A stretch of DNA of 64,000 bases, from positions 1 through 64,000 of the forward strand of contig NZ_JNZY01000043.1 of assembly GCF_000717655.1 (NCBI RefSeq), given 5' to 3'. Shown here one piece after another: positions 1-8,255 of the stretch (position 1 is the first letter of the stretch; each line of letters begins with the position of its first letter). Both the position numbers and the translations under genes were made by a program. Source of the stretch: Streptomyces katrae. Its GTDB lineage: Bacteria; Actinomycetota; Actinomycetes; Streptomycetales; Streptomycetaceae. Below the pieces are notes generated by a model. It worked only from the letters and a program-made list of their open reading frames with translations, was not told the DNA's origin and made no database searches.

Positions 1-1
1 C

Positions 2-280
2 GGCAGCGTCGTCACCCTCGTCACCCCCAACCAGCGACGCGACATGACCCGCCTCATGCAGGCCGCCGGGATCACCCCGCAGACCACCCAGGTCCGCTCG
101 GGCGAAGAGGCCCTGAGCCGGATCACCGGCGCCCAGGCCCCCTCCGGCATCCCCGTCGTCATCACCGCACCGGTCGTCGAACGCGCCAAGCGCAGCGCGG
201 CCTCCCGCGGCAGGCGTCGGCCCGCTTCGACGGTCCGGCGTGTGAGCGTGCGGCAGTCCGCCTTCGATGCGGCGGCCTGA
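2..280 (+). CDS. DEAD/DEAH-box RNA helicase, C-terminal end (partial)
   Basis: The gene enters from the left edge, and only about 92 C-terminal residues are visible. The open frame continues upstream of the first ATG at 44 and reads GSVVTLVTPNQRRDMTRLM, which matches the end of the second RecA-like domain of bacterial DEAD-box RNA helicases (strand plus the QRR motif VI neighbourhood). A basic, low-complexity tail follows, rich in Arg and Ser, as often seen in actinobacterial RhlE-like helicases and likely to contact RNA. The ATP-binding motifs lie outside the window. The family call therefore rests on this C-terminal piece only. Confidence 0.65.
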   Translation, partial: GSVVTLVTPNQRRDMTRLMQAAGITPQTTQVRSGEEALSRITGAQAPSGIPVVITAPVVERAKRSAASRGRRRPASTVRRVSVRQSAFDAAA

Positions 281-326
281 GAACCACGTGATCAGGAAAC
301 TCACCCATCTCTGCAGGAGGCACGTT

Positions 327-731
327 TTGACGCTGGTCCAGATGCAGCCCCGCTCGGCGAACGCCCATCCTGTGCGACGGACGGTGGACGACGGGATGGA
401 GGCGGCCGGTCCACAGGTCTGTGACGACATGACGGTCGAGGTGGCCCTGGCCGTCATGGCCAGTGCCCGCGCGGGTCATCTGCTCGTCTGCGACGAGGAC
501 GGCCTGTGCACGGGGCTGTTCACTCCCGCCCAGCTCGGCGCCGTCCGCGACAGCGCCGCGTACACGGACCAGGTCCGTCTCCGCGACGTCCTCGGCGACC
601 GCGGGCCGTTCACCTCGCCCCTCACCGCGATGGCCGAAGCCGAGCACGCGATGCGCTACCGCCGGCTCGCTGCCCTGCCCGTCGTCGACGAGCAGGGCAG
701 CGCTCTGGGCGTCCTCACCCTGGCCCGCTGA
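327..731 (+). CDS. CBS-domain protein
   Basis: A 134-residue cytoplasmic protein with two CBS half-motifs: one around MTVEVALAVMASARAGHLLV, the other around AEAEHAMRYRRLAALPVVDE, ending GVLTLAR. CBS pairs bind adenosyl ligands and usually sense energy state. The start is a TTG at 327 because a perfect AGGAGG lies at 315-320, six bases upstream. An in-frame ATG at 267 would overlap the helicase gene and has no ribosome-binding site. It follows the helicase by 46 bp on the same strand and may be co-transcribed with it. The specific ligand and target cannot be read from the sequence. Confidence 0.75.
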   Translation: MTLVQMQPRSANAHPVRRTVDDGMEAAGPQVCDDMTVEVALAVMASARAGHLLVCDEDGLCTGLFTPAQLGAVRDSAAYTDQVRLRDVLGDRGPFTSPLTAMAEAEHAMRYRRLAALPVVDEQGSALGVLTLAR

Positions 732-780
732 ACCGCCTCACGGCAGCACGACCATCCCCTTCTACTTCCTGTGAGGCAAC

Positions 781-1092
781 ATGCGCTGTGTCATCGCCCG
801 TTTTCCGTTCGACCTGACCAAGAGCGGTGTCCTGGAGTCGATGAAGGGCGTCAAGCCCGAGCAGGTCATCGGCGAGTCCGTGATCATCGGCCGGCGTACT
901 TACCCCGTCAAGCAGGTCGGTCAGGTCATCACCCGCCAGGACCGCCGCGACTTCAGCTCCGGCGAAGTCCTCCGGGCCATGACCCAGCTCGGGTTCACCT
1001 GCCGCGGCCTTCCCCGGGCCTCCGTGCCCACGCGTGTCCTCAGCCCGCTCCAACAGGCTTCCGCGATGCTCGGCATCCCGGTGACCGTCTGA
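781..1092 (+). CDS. conserved hypothetical protein
   Basis: A 103-residue soluble protein with no signal peptide or membrane segment. Its N-terminus (MRCVIARFPFDLTKSGVLES) and the basic middle (GRRTYPVKQVGQVITRQDRRD) look like a compact alpha/beta fold. I recognise it as the kind of small protein found beside cold-shock and helicase genes in Streptomyces, but I know no function. GTGAGG lies upstream of the ATG. It is the last gene of the rightward helicase-CBS run and ends before a perfect palindromic terminator. Confidence 0.65.
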   Translation: MRCVIARFPFDLTKSGVLESMKGVKPEQVIGESVIIGRRTYPVKQVGQVITRQDRRDFSSGEVLRAMTQLGFTCRGLPRASVPTRVLSPLQQASAMLGIPVTV

Positions 1093-1130
1093 CGGACAGG
1101 ACCGGTGCGAGCCGGCACCCGAACAGCGAG

Positions 1131-1164
1131 GAGGGCCCGACCGGCGCGCGCCGGTCGGGCCCTC
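1131..1164. terminator. perfect palindromic bidirectional terminator
   Basis: Thirty-four bases form a perfect palindrome with two 17-base arms centred at 1147/1148, all G/C rich, lacking a U-tract as is usual in Streptomyces. It sits between the convergent genes ending at 1092 (+) and 1198 (-) and can stop transcription from both sides. Confidence 0.85.
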
Positions 1165-1197
1165 CCGCGTACCCAGGGGTTTCTTGCGCGACGCCGG

Positions 1198-1557
1198 TCA
1201 GTGGTCGGAGTAGCTGAAGTCGCCCACGGTCCAGGCGCTGACGTCCGCGATCGAGACGCGGTACATCCCACCCGTCTCCGGGATGCCCACCGTGCCCTGA
1301 AGGATGCGGGCCACGTGGAAGTGCAGATGGGTGGGCGGCCCTTCCCGGGGTGTCGTTGCGGTGAAGATGGCGGCGAACTCGCCCAGGCGGGCGGAGTCTG
1401 TCAGGACCTCCGACACCCGCTGCCTCCACACGGCTTCGGGGGCCAGCCGACCGGTGATGACAGTGCCACCGGTGACCACGGTCAGGGACATCTGATTGCT
1501 CTGCCCGGACTCCACCAGGGTGGCAACGTCAACGAGCAGCTCGTCAGGCTTCGACAT
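1198..1557 (-). CDS. conserved hypothetical protein (weakly GvpU-like)
   Basis: A 119-residue soluble acidic protein. The central pattern (LTVVTGGTVITGRLAP, then HLHFHVARI) is a beta-rich motif that weakly resembles GvpU-type gas-vesicle accessory proteins. No gvp genes are present nearby, so this is only a hint. Upstream on the coding strand a perfect TAAAAT -10 hexamer lies at 1571-1566, only 8 nt before the ATG at 1557, and no ribosome-binding site is visible, so the mRNA is probably leaderless. It converges on the 781-1092 gene across a shared terminator. Confidence 0.6.
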   Translation of the reverse strand: MSKPDELLVDVATLVESGQSNQMSLTVVTGGTVITGRLAPEAVWRQRVSEVLTDSARLGEFAAIFTATTPREGPPTHLHFHVARILQGTVGIPETGGMYRVSIADVSAWTVGDFSYSDH

Positions 1558-1571
1558 GAGACCCGATTTTA

Positions 1572-2300
1572 TGCACCGGCCGTCCTGTCCTCTCGACCGG
1601 TAGCGCTATCCGTCGAGCAGAGCACTGACCGTCTTGCCGCCGTAGGCCCGACGGGTGACCCGTCGAGGACGGCTCGCGCGACATCGCGTGCCTCTGCAAC
1701 AGCCCGGCGTGGAGCACGCGGGGGATCCCACGCGCTCGGCTGCGCCCCTCCCGAGCCCCTGAACTGCCGTGCCGTCCGTCTGCGATCCCGGGGCGACCGT
1801 GAAGGTCTAGCTCTCCTCGGCGAGCACGAAAATCTATGGTGGCTGGAGTAGACATTGGGCGGTGGCCTGGCTATGGTTTCTCTCGTAGCCCAGAGAGACA
1901 GCAGGGCCCGGCAGAGACGAACTGCCGGGCAGCAGTACCCGCAGTTGCAGTTCGCATGACGGTGCGGTGGTGGAGTTCCGAAGCCAGGGTTGTTGCAGGA
2001 CGGCGACGCGCAGGACGGGCAACGGGGCTGGCTGCCGAAGAGTGGCGCTGGATCAGGCCACCAGCAGTACGCAGTAGAGCAGTAGCAGCAGTTGATCACC
2101 GAGGGAAGAACGGAGGAGCCGAGCACCATCAGGATCGCCCGGGCGGAAGTCTGAGCCCGGGTACCGCAGGACATCGATAGTGAGGTGGTCTCCGGTCAAG
2201 CAACCGCGATCCCCGCACTCCCGGCAGCACCTCGGTCGGGTCGGCGGAAACACAGGGTCGGCGCAGTATCAGGGCCGGCAGATGGTGTAGTAGTTCCTTC
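1572..2300. other. long intergenic region, no convincing gene
   Basis: About 730 bases hold no open frame with Streptomyces-like codon bias. A stretch at about 1900-2110 is rich in CAG/CAGTA-type short repeats. Read on the minus strand, the frame from 2174 is cysteine-rich (for example CPSCASPSCNNPGFG, NCNCGYCC). A hand count of GC by codon position over 1921-1980 gave roughly 12-14 of 20 in all three positions, so I do not call it coding. It may be decayed. Confidence 0.5.
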
Positions 2301-2332
2301 GGGGCCCTGGTGCCGTACGGCACCAGGGCCCC
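2301..2332 (+). promoter_or_regulatory. perfect 16-bp palindrome in the leader of the MerR-like gene
   Basis: A perfect palindrome (arm GGGGCCCTGGTGCCGT) ends 26 bases before the ATG at 2359 and 14 bases before its GAGAGAGG ribosome-binding site. It would form a very stable hairpin in the 5' leader. It may be a terminator or attenuator for upstream transcription, a stability element, or a binding site for the regulator itself. Confidence 0.55.
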
Positions 2333-2358
2333 TCCATGCGTTCCATGAGAGAGGTTCA

Positions 2359-2697
2359 ATGACAGCAGACGACTCGTTCGACCGTCTCGACGACGACGAT
2401 TACCCCGCCTACACCATGGGCCGGGCCGCCGCCATGCTCGGCACCACCCAGGGCTTCCTCCGCGCCATCGGCGAAGCCCGCCTGATCACCCCGCTCCGCT
2501 CCGAGGGCGGCCACCGCCGTTACTCCCGCTACCAGCTGCGCATCGCCGCCCGCGCCCGCGAACTCGTCGACCACGGCACCCCCATCGAGGCCGCCTGCCG
2601 CATCATCATCCTCGAGGACCAGCTCGAGGAAGCCCAGCGCATCAACGCCGAATACCGCCGCGCCGCCGAATCAACCGCACCGCCGCCCTCGGCCTGA
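2359..2697 (+). CDS. MerR-type winged-helix transcriptional regulator
   Basis: A 112-residue protein. Residues about 14-80 form a MerR DNA-binding domain: YTMGRAAAMLGTTQGFLRAI is the helix-turn-helix and EGGHRRYSRYQLR is the diagnostic wing with the HRRY signature. A short acidic N-terminus precedes it and a C-terminal helix (ILEDQLEEAQRINAEYR) could dimerise it, as in MerR proteins. There is no effector domain, so no inducer is evident. ATG 2359 is preceded by GAGAGAGG. It is monocistronic. The 2301-2332 palindrome in its leader is a candidate for self-control. Confidence 0.85.
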   Translation: MTADDSFDRLDDDDYPAYTMGRAAAMLGTTQGFLRAIGEARLITPLRSEGGHRRYSRYQLRIAARARELVDHGTPIEAACRIIILEDQLEEAQRINAEYRRAAESTAPPPSA

Positions 2698-2925
2698 GGC
2701 GAGGGTGCCCGCAGGCATCGGCGTGCCGCGCGGCCGGGGGGCGGCGTTCGCGCAACCGCCCCGCTTCGGTCGTCCTCGTCGGGTCGTGGCTGCAAGCCGG
2801 GTTGTGGACGGAGCGCTGTTCAGGCGCTGATGCTTCTGTGAGATCCGCCCCGGCGTCAGCGCTGCGCGTGGCCTGATGGGTGCCGTGCCAGTCCAAGCCA
2901 TGCGCGCATCAGAACGACGTCATGG

Positions 2926-3711
2926 TCAGTAGGCGACGAGGAAGATGGCGAGGTAGTGCGCGGTGAAGGCCGCCACGGTCAGGGCGTGGAACACCTCGTG
3001 GTAACCGAACCAGCGGGGTGACGGGTCGGGCCGCTGGAGGGCGTACACAACCGCACCCGCGCTGTAGAGGAGCCCGCCGGTCACGATCAAGGCGAGTACG
3101 GCCGCCCCGCCACTGTGCAGAAAGTCGGGCAGGTAGTACACCGGTGCCCATCCCAGGGCCAGGTAGCAGGGGGTATACAGCCAACGGGGAGCTCCGACCC
3201 ACAGGACACGGAAGGCGATGCCCGCCAGTGCGCCCGTCCACACGATCCACAGGAGGACGGACTGCTGGTCAGGGGAGAGAAGGAGCACAGCCAGCGGGGT
3301 GCAGGTTCCTGCGATGATCAGAAAAATGTTGGCGTGGTCGAGGCGGCGCAGAACGGCCTCGCCGAGTGGTCCCCAGGTGCCGAGGTGGTAGACGGCGCTC
3401 GTCCCGAACAGCAGCCAGGCGGTGACGGAGTACACGGTGCAGGCCAGGGCCGCGTGCGGTTTCCCTGCCAGGCAGACGAGGACGATGCCCGCGGCCAGCG
3501 ATGCGGGGACCATTCCGGCGTGTAGCCAGCCCCGCAGCTTCGGCTTGATCGGCTCCACCAGATCGGCCGCTCGCTCGACCAGATCGGTAACCGGGTGGGA
3601 GTCCCCGTGTCCTCCAACCCCTGCTGCGGAAGAAGCGCTGTCGGCTTCGGCGTCGTCTCGGGACACTGCTTCCCGTCCGGGCTGGGAGTGCTGGGCATCA
3701 CTGGCAACCAT
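2926..3711 (-). CDS. hemolysin III / PAQR family membrane protein
   Basis: A 261-residue integral membrane protein with about seven hydrophobic segments after a 60-residue acidic, Ser/Ala-rich cytoplasmic N-terminus. The three zinc-site motifs of the HlyIII/PAQR hydrolase superfamily are present: SAVYHLG, DHANIFLIIAGTCTP, and the late GYHEVFHALTV (H-x3-H). These predict a metal-dependent membrane hydrolase rather than a true haemolysin. The ATG at 3711 is preceded by TAGCAT and exactly 6 nt (GAACGC), with no ribosome-binding site, which suggests leaderless expression. Confidence 0.9.
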   Translation of the reverse strand: MVASDAQHSQPGREAVSRDDAEADSASSAAGVGGHGDSHPVTDLVERAADLVEPIKPKLRGWLHAGMVPASLAAGIVLVCLAGKPHAALACTVYSVTAWLLFGTSAVYHLGTWGPLGEAVLRRLDHANIFLIIAGTCTPLAVLLLSPDQQSVLLWIVWTGALAGIAFRVLWVGAPRWLYTPCYLALGWAPVYYLPDFLHSGGAAVLALIVTGGLLYSAGAVVYALQRPDPSPRWFGYHEVFHALTVAAFTAHYLAIFLVAY

Positions 3712-3929
3712 GCGTTCATGCTAGGAGCCCGCCCGCCACAGCCGTCCCAGAGGTCCGCCCCGGATCCCCCGGACGGCTCGGCGAACGTGGCCCGTTCACC
3801 CGCCTCATGGTCCGCTCCTGGCGGTCTGCCACCGACTGAGGTCGTGAAAGTCGTGTAATTCGGCGGGCCGTGGGAACGATCAGGGCTTCCGAACGAGCCT
3901 CTCCGCTCTCCTACGTTCAAGGATCGCCG

Positions 3930-4490
3930 ATGCTTCCCGAGTTCCGCTCCCACGCATCCGTCCCCCTCTCCCATCAGCTGGAACAGCGGCTGGGACTGGA
4001 CCCACGTCTCGAAGCCGGCCGAATCGACGTGGAGCGCGTTGCCGACATCGCCGTCGTCGCATCGGCCCACTCCGACGGGTACGCGGCCACCGCGCACCTC
4101 CTCGGACTGCTGGCCGCGCTCCCCGCTCCCACGGAGGCTGGAGAACGCTTCTGGTCCGACTTGTGGAGGTCTTCGGGCTCCCTCTATCTGCTGCCCGCCA
4201 ACATCAAGTCGTGGGTCCTGAGTTCGCTGGCCGGAGAGGGCACCGGTCTGGCCGGGCAGATCCTGTCGGCTGTCGACGAGATGACCCCGCCCCAGCGCAT
4301 CGCAGCCGGAGAGGTCATCGGCCAGGCACTCTCCGAGTCCGACCACCTCCCCGACCTCAAGACGCAGGTCATCGGCGAGCTGTGGCTCCGCGACCTCGAA
4401 CTCACCGCCTGGCGCGTTCTGCACGCGGACCACAAATCAGCCGATCCGGCCGAACGCAAGGCCTTCCTCGACGCATGGACGAGGGTCTGA
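3930..4490 (+). CDS. hypothetical helical protein
   Basis: A 186-residue soluble protein that I do not recognise. It is mainly alpha-helical, without a signal peptide. I chose the ATG at 3930 because AAGGA lies 6 bases upstream. A GTG at 3870 would add 20 residues but has no ribosome-binding site. It converges on the XRE/DUF5753 gene that ends at 4653. Codon bias is normal for Streptomyces, so it is a real gene. Confidence 0.6.
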   Translation: MLPEFRSHASVPLSHQLEQRLGLDPRLEAGRIDVERVADIAVVASAHSDGYAATAHLLGLLAALPAPTEAGERFWSDLWRSSGSLYLLPANIKSWVLSSLAGEGTGLAGQILSAVDEMTPPQRIAAGEVIGQALSESDHLPDLKTQVIGELWLRDLELTAWRVLHADHKSADPAERKAFLDAWTRV

Positions 4491-4652
4491 GCGACGCATC
4501 ACCCGCGTCGCGGCCTTCGGAAACCCGCCCCACCGGGAGTCCGAGCCTGCTCGTACGCCCCTGCCCTGGCGAGGCCACCTCGGGGGTGCGGGCGCATGTG
4601 AGTGTCCTCGGCCCCCGCGCACAGAAGATGGCGCGGCTGTACCGCACGGCGA

Positions 4653-5555
4653 TCACGGATGCGGCGGGGGTAACAGGCAGCAGTCCGGGCGGAATTCCGT
4701 GCCGACGTACGCCTTGATGGCTTCCGTGATGAACTGCCGAGTGCTGTCCGGGCTCAGGGCCTGGGCCTGCAAATGTGCATACATGTCTCCGTAGAGCCGC
4801 ACGTCGGATCGTTTCTCCAGATAGAGGTCGCTGGTGAATCTCTCCAGATACACCACGCTCACATCGGTGGCGTCGGCGAACTCGAGCAGTGAGAACTGTC
4901 CTGAGACACCCGGATGAGCCCCCGCCTCGTGGAGGAGAACCTGCACGGTGATGTGCGGCTGGGCACCGAGCTGGGTCAGATGCTCCAGCTGCTCGCGCAT
5001 GACCTCGCGGCTGCCTACGACGCGCCGCAGAGCCGACTCGTCCAGCACGGCCCACAAGCGCAGCGGGTTGTCGGGGGTGCCCAGTCGGTCCTGGCGCCGC
5101 AGCCGTACCTGGAGGCGGGTGGCGGTCTGGTCGGCGGTGGCGTGAGGGATCGTTCCTGCGATGACCGCCCGGGCGTAGGCGGGGGTCTGCAGCAGGCCCG
5201 GGATCACCAGGGGCTCGTAGGTCCGGATCGCGGAGGCCTCAGCCTCCAGGCCGATGTAGGCGCCGTGCGCAATGTCGCCGTAGGTGTTCCACCAGCCCTT
5301 TCGGCCCGATTCCCCGGCCAGCTGCATCAGGTCGCCGACGAGCCGCTGGTCCTGGACTCCGTACAGCTGGCAGAGATCACGCACGTCGCGTGGCTTGATG
5401 AGGCGGTGTCCGTTCTCCAGGAGGCTGATCTTGGGCTGGGAGATCAGCAGTCGCTCCGCCACCTGCTGCGTCGTCATACCGCTGGCCTGCCGGAGCCGGC
5501 GTAGCTCCGATCCCAACCGACGCCTGCTGACGGTGGGATTGATGGTGACGCCCAC
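4653..5555 (-). CDS. XRE-family HTH regulator with DUF5753 domain
   Basis: A 300-residue protein. Residues about 12-68 are an XRE helix-turn-helix (LGSELRRLRQASGMTTQQVA, SQPKISLLENG). Residues about 115-290 match DUF5753 (YEPLVIPGLLQTPAYARAV, DESALRRVVG, GQFSLLEFADATDVSVVYLE). This Scr1-like family is abundant in Streptomyces, and members are often paired with a small DUF397 protein. No DUF397 gene is adjacent here. The start is GTG 5555, with GGAGG about 10 nt upstream at 5570-5566. An open frame extending to 5714 lacks any start signal. Confidence 0.85.
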   Translation of the reverse strand: MGVTINPTVSRRRLGSELRRLRQASGMTTQQVAERLLISQPKISLLENGHRLIKPRDVRDLCQLYGVQDQRLVGDLMQLAGESGRKGWWNTYGDIAHGAYIGLEAEASAIRTYEPLVIPGLLQTPAYARAVIAGTIPHATADQTATRLQVRLRRQDRLGTPDNPLRLWAVLDESALRRVVGSREVMREQLEHLTQLGAQPHITVQVLLHEAGAHPGVSGQFSLLEFADATDVSVVYLERFTSDLYLEKRSDVRLYGDMYAHLQAQALSPDSTRQFITEAIKAYVGTEFRPDCCLLPPPHP

Positions 5556-5570
5556 GGGGTGTGTTCCTCC

Positions 5571-5927
5571 GCTCCGAGAACCTTGTCCTGGCGAGCAGAC
5601 TGCCATGGCCCAGAGGGAGTTGGGTCCGCCTTGATGCCGTGTCGCGCACTGCCGCCAACCGGTTCGGTTCCGCTGCCGCCTCTTGAATTCTCGCAGCTCA
5701 GGCCAAGGACGCACAGGAATACGCGATTTCCTCCACGAGGACCATTAAGCCCTTTCGGCTATTTGTATTATCGGCCCGTCGGCGCGAATGGCGGTTGGCG
5801 CGGAAATCGCCGAGCAAATCCCGGCCCTTTGTAAGTTTCTGCGTAATATGCCAGCGACAGTGAGACGGTCCTGTGCGGCCGAGACCGTCAATTACGCCAC
5901 CATCCACTCACAGGAGTTGGCCCCTCG
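5571..5927. promoter_or_regulatory. divergent control region between the DUF5753 regulator and the DUF3494 gene
   Basis: This 357-bp region has unusually AT-rich islands for this genome at about 5730-5780 and 5825-5855, consistent with promoters of the surface-protein gene. An inverted repeat GACGGTC (5864-5870) / GACCGTC (5883-5889) could form a leader hairpin or an operator. I see no gene in it. Confidence 0.45.
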
Positions 5928-7334
5928 ATGACGCTGAATACTTCTGGCGCGGCGCTAAGGCGCACAACGCCAGCCTGGATCGCGACGGTCCTCGCCACGG
6001 TGATCGCCACTGCCGTGGTCGCGGTGACGCCGACCCGGGCGAATGCGATCGCAACACCCGTACCTCTGGGCACGGCCGCCAGCTTTGCCGTGCTGGCCGG
6101 CTCGGGGATCACCAACACCGGGCCGTCGGTGATCACCGGCGACCTCGGAGTGAGCCCAGAAACGGCCATCAGCGGATTCCCGCCCGGCATCGTGTTCGGT
6201 ACCCAGCACTCCGGCCCGGTTGACCCTGTGGGCCTCCAGGCCAAGAGCGACCTGGTCGTGGCGTACAACAACGCCGCCGGACAGTCCACGGACGCAATCC
6301 TTCCGCCGGACGCCGGCGGCCTGACGCTGGTTCCCGGCGTGTACACCGCCCCCTCCACTCTCGGGCTCACCGGCACCCTCACCCTGAACGCCCAGGGCAA
6401 CCCCAACGCCGTGTGGGTGTTCCAGGTCGGTTCAGGTCTGACCACGGCTAGCTCCAGCAACGTGTCCCTCATCAACGGGGCATCACCCTGCAACGTCTTC
6501 TGGCAGATCGGGAGTTCGGCCACCCTCGGCACGGAGACCAACTTCATCGGCACCATCATGGCGCTGACCTCGATCACTCTGAACACGGGCGCGGACATCA
6601 TCGGACGCGCGCTGGCCCGTAACGGCGCGGTGACGATGGACACCAACACGATCAACCGTGGGACGTGTGACGCAGGCACCACCGGCGGAACCACGGGCGG
6701 TCTGGTCACGGGCGGCGTCATCGCCGGCACCACGACGGGCGGCACCACGACGGGCGGCACCACGACAGGTGGCACCCCCACGACAGGTGGCACCCCCACG
6801 ACAGGTGGCACCCCCACGACAGGTGGCACCCCCACGACGGGTGGCACCGCGACTGGCGGCCTGCTCGGCGGCGTACTCGGCGGCGCGACGACGGGCGGCG
6901 CCAATGGCGGCCTGCTCGGCGGCGTACTCGGTGGGGTGACGACGGGTGGAGGCCTCATTGCAGGTACCGCCACGGGTGGCGTCACGGGCGCGACGACGGG
7001 CGGAACCAACGGTGGCGTGACCGGCGGCATTCCCAAGCCGCCCGGCAAGCCCGGCAAGCCTGGCTGGCCTAGCCATGACATCCCCGGCTGGCCCGGTCAC
7101 GATAAGCACGACAAGGGCGATAAGCACGACAAGGGCGACAAAGGCGACAAGGGCGACAAGCACGAAAAGCAGGGCAGGCCCGACCACGGGGATCACGGCG
7201 GGCCCGACGACGGGCACCACGAGGGGGCCGACCACGGGAACCACGAAGGACCCGACCAGGGTCAGCCCAAGGAACCCGACCACGGGGATCGCGATCAGCA
7301 CGGCGAGCACGACGGCTGGGGACGCGACGAGTGA
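5928..7334 (+). CDS. secreted DUF3494 (ice-binding-like) surface protein with repeat and charged tail
   Basis: A 468-residue exported protein. Residues 1-40 form a signal peptide (TPAWIATVLATVIATAVVAV, cleavage near TRANA-IA). Residues about 43-250 are a DUF3494 domain (LGTAASFAVLAGSGITNTG, GDLGVSP, VWVFQVGSGLTT, NVFWQIGSSATLG), the beta-solenoid of ice-binding proteins and many non-ice adhesins. A Gly/Thr repeat linker follows (TGGTPT units, GGLLGGVLGG twice). The last about 100 residues alternate charge, first KHDKGDKHDKGDK, then acidic DHGDHGG-type units. There is no LPXTG or membrane anchor, so the tail may bind wall polymers or metal. It is probably an adhesin. Confidence 0.8.
   Translation: MTLNTSGAALRRTTPAWIATVLATVIATAVVAVTPTRANAIATPVPLGTAASFAVLAGSGITNTGPSVITGDLGVSPETAISGFPPGIVFGTQHSGPVDPVGLQAKSDLVVAYNNAAGQSTDAILPPDAGGLTLVPGVYTAPSTLGLTGTLTLNAQGNPNAVWVFQVGSGLTTASSSNVSLINGASPCNVFWQIGSSATLGTETNFIGTIMALTSITLNTGADIIGRALARNGAVTMDTNTINRGTCDAGTTGGTTGGLVTGGVIAGTTTGGTTTGGTTTGGTPTTGGTPTTGGTPTTGGTPTTGGTATGGLLGGVLGGATTGGANGGLLGGVLGGVTTGGGLIAGTATGGVTGATTGGTNGGVTGGIPKPPGKPGKPGWPSHDIPGWPGHDKHDKGDKHDKGDKGDKGDKHEKQGRPDHGDHGGPDDGHHEGADHGNHEGPDQGQPKEPDHGDRDQHGEHDGWGRDE
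6768..6839 (+). repeat. 18-bp tandem repeat inside the DUF3494 gene
   Basis: Four nearly perfect copies of GGTGGCACCCCCACGACA encode the TGGTPT units of the linker. They follow three degenerate 15-bp units starting near 6725. The copies are identical enough to change number by slippage while keeping the frame. Confidence 0.85.
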
Positions 7335-7436
7335 GTACTCCGCACGCAGGGCGGATCGAAGACGGTGAGTCGCGCGTAGCTCTCTCGGCGGTCTGAATGC
7401 CCAGGCAGTCACGCACGACACGCGAGTAGGACGGGT

Positions 7437-7473
7437 GGCGCGCGACGGATCGTCCTCGATCCCGTCGCGCGCC
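7437..7473 (+). terminator. hairpin terminator after the DUF3494 gene
   Basis: Arms 7437-7448 and 7462-7473 pair over 12 bp. They are extended inward by ATCG/CGAT (7449-7452 with 7457-7460) around a 4-nt loop. It lies about 100 bp after the stop at 7334 and separates this gene from the DUF5819-HTTM pair. Confidence 0.75.
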
Positions 7474-7514
7474 GCTCGCGCAAGCCGGAAGGAGCGGATG
7501 GATGAGCAGTCTGG

Positions 7515-8255
7515 ATGGGAAGGCCGGGTGGGGTCGTGCCGGGTGGTGTCACGTCAGCGGACGTGAAGGAAAGGGAGCACTCAGGATCCGGGCCGGCAGA
7601 AAGCGGCCACGGCGGTGGTCCGGAGTCGTACTCGGGTGATTCCGGGCCGCGACGCCGGCTGGGGGCGGGAACAGGAGCCGTCATCGTCCTGTGCCTGGCG
7701 ACGACGCTCATCCACGTGCTCCTGGTCTTCCTGCATGTGGCGCCGCCGAATGCCGTCTCACAGCTGTACAGCGGGCCGATCAACGCGTGGGTCTATCCGC
7801 TCTTCGAGCAGAACTGGCGCCTCTTCGCCCCGGATCCCGAGTCGGTCAACCGGCAGATTTCGGCGAGGACCCGGCACACCGCCCCTGACGGCAGTGTGAG
7901 GATGAGCGGCTGGTTCGACCTGAGCGCTGTGGACGACTCCGCCGTCGAGCACGACCCCTTCCCGAGCCACACGGCGCAGAACATGCTGCGCCGGGCCTGG
8001 AGTTCCTACCTCGAAGCGTTCGGCGGTGACGACGAGCCGCATTCGGAGCGGGCCGTGATGATGCAGACGTACCTGCGCAACATCGCGGCGGACCGCGTCG
8101 CCGCCCACCGGCGCGGCTCCTTCGACTCCATCCAGCTTCGGGTGATCACGCTCCCCGTCGCTGCCCCGGACGCATCAGGTGCTACCCGCCAGGCCGCGCC
8201 CATCGACACCCGTTACCTGCCCTGGTGGAAGGTGGCCCCGCATGGAACAGACTGA
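7515..8255 (+). CDS. DUF5819 family membrane protein
   Basis: Up to 246 residues. One transmembrane helix (TGAVIVLCLATTLIHVLLVFLHV, residues about 53-75) is followed by an extracellular domain with the family hallmark YPLFEQNWRLFAPDP. The start is uncertain. ATG 7515 gives the longest form, and GTG 7563 is also in frame. The only strong ribosome-binding site (GGAAGGAG, 7487-7494) instead serves a 22-codon open frame at 7498-7566, which could be a leader peptide. It overlaps the HTTM gene by 14 bp, so the two are translationally coupled. The family is habitually paired with HTTM proteins; its biochemical role is unknown. Confidence 0.75.
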   Translation: MGRPGGVVPGGVTSADVKEREHSGSGPAESGHGGGPESYSGDSGPRRRLGAGTGAVIVLCLATTLIHVLLVFLHVAPPNAVSQLYSGPINAWVYPLFEQNWRLFAPDPESVNRQISARTRHTAPDGSVRMSGWFDLSAVDDSAVEHDPFPSHTAQNMLRRAWSSYLEAFGGDDEPHSERAVMMQTYLRNIAADRVAAHRRGSFDSIQLRVITLPVAAPDASGATRQAAPIDTRYLPWWKVAPHGTD

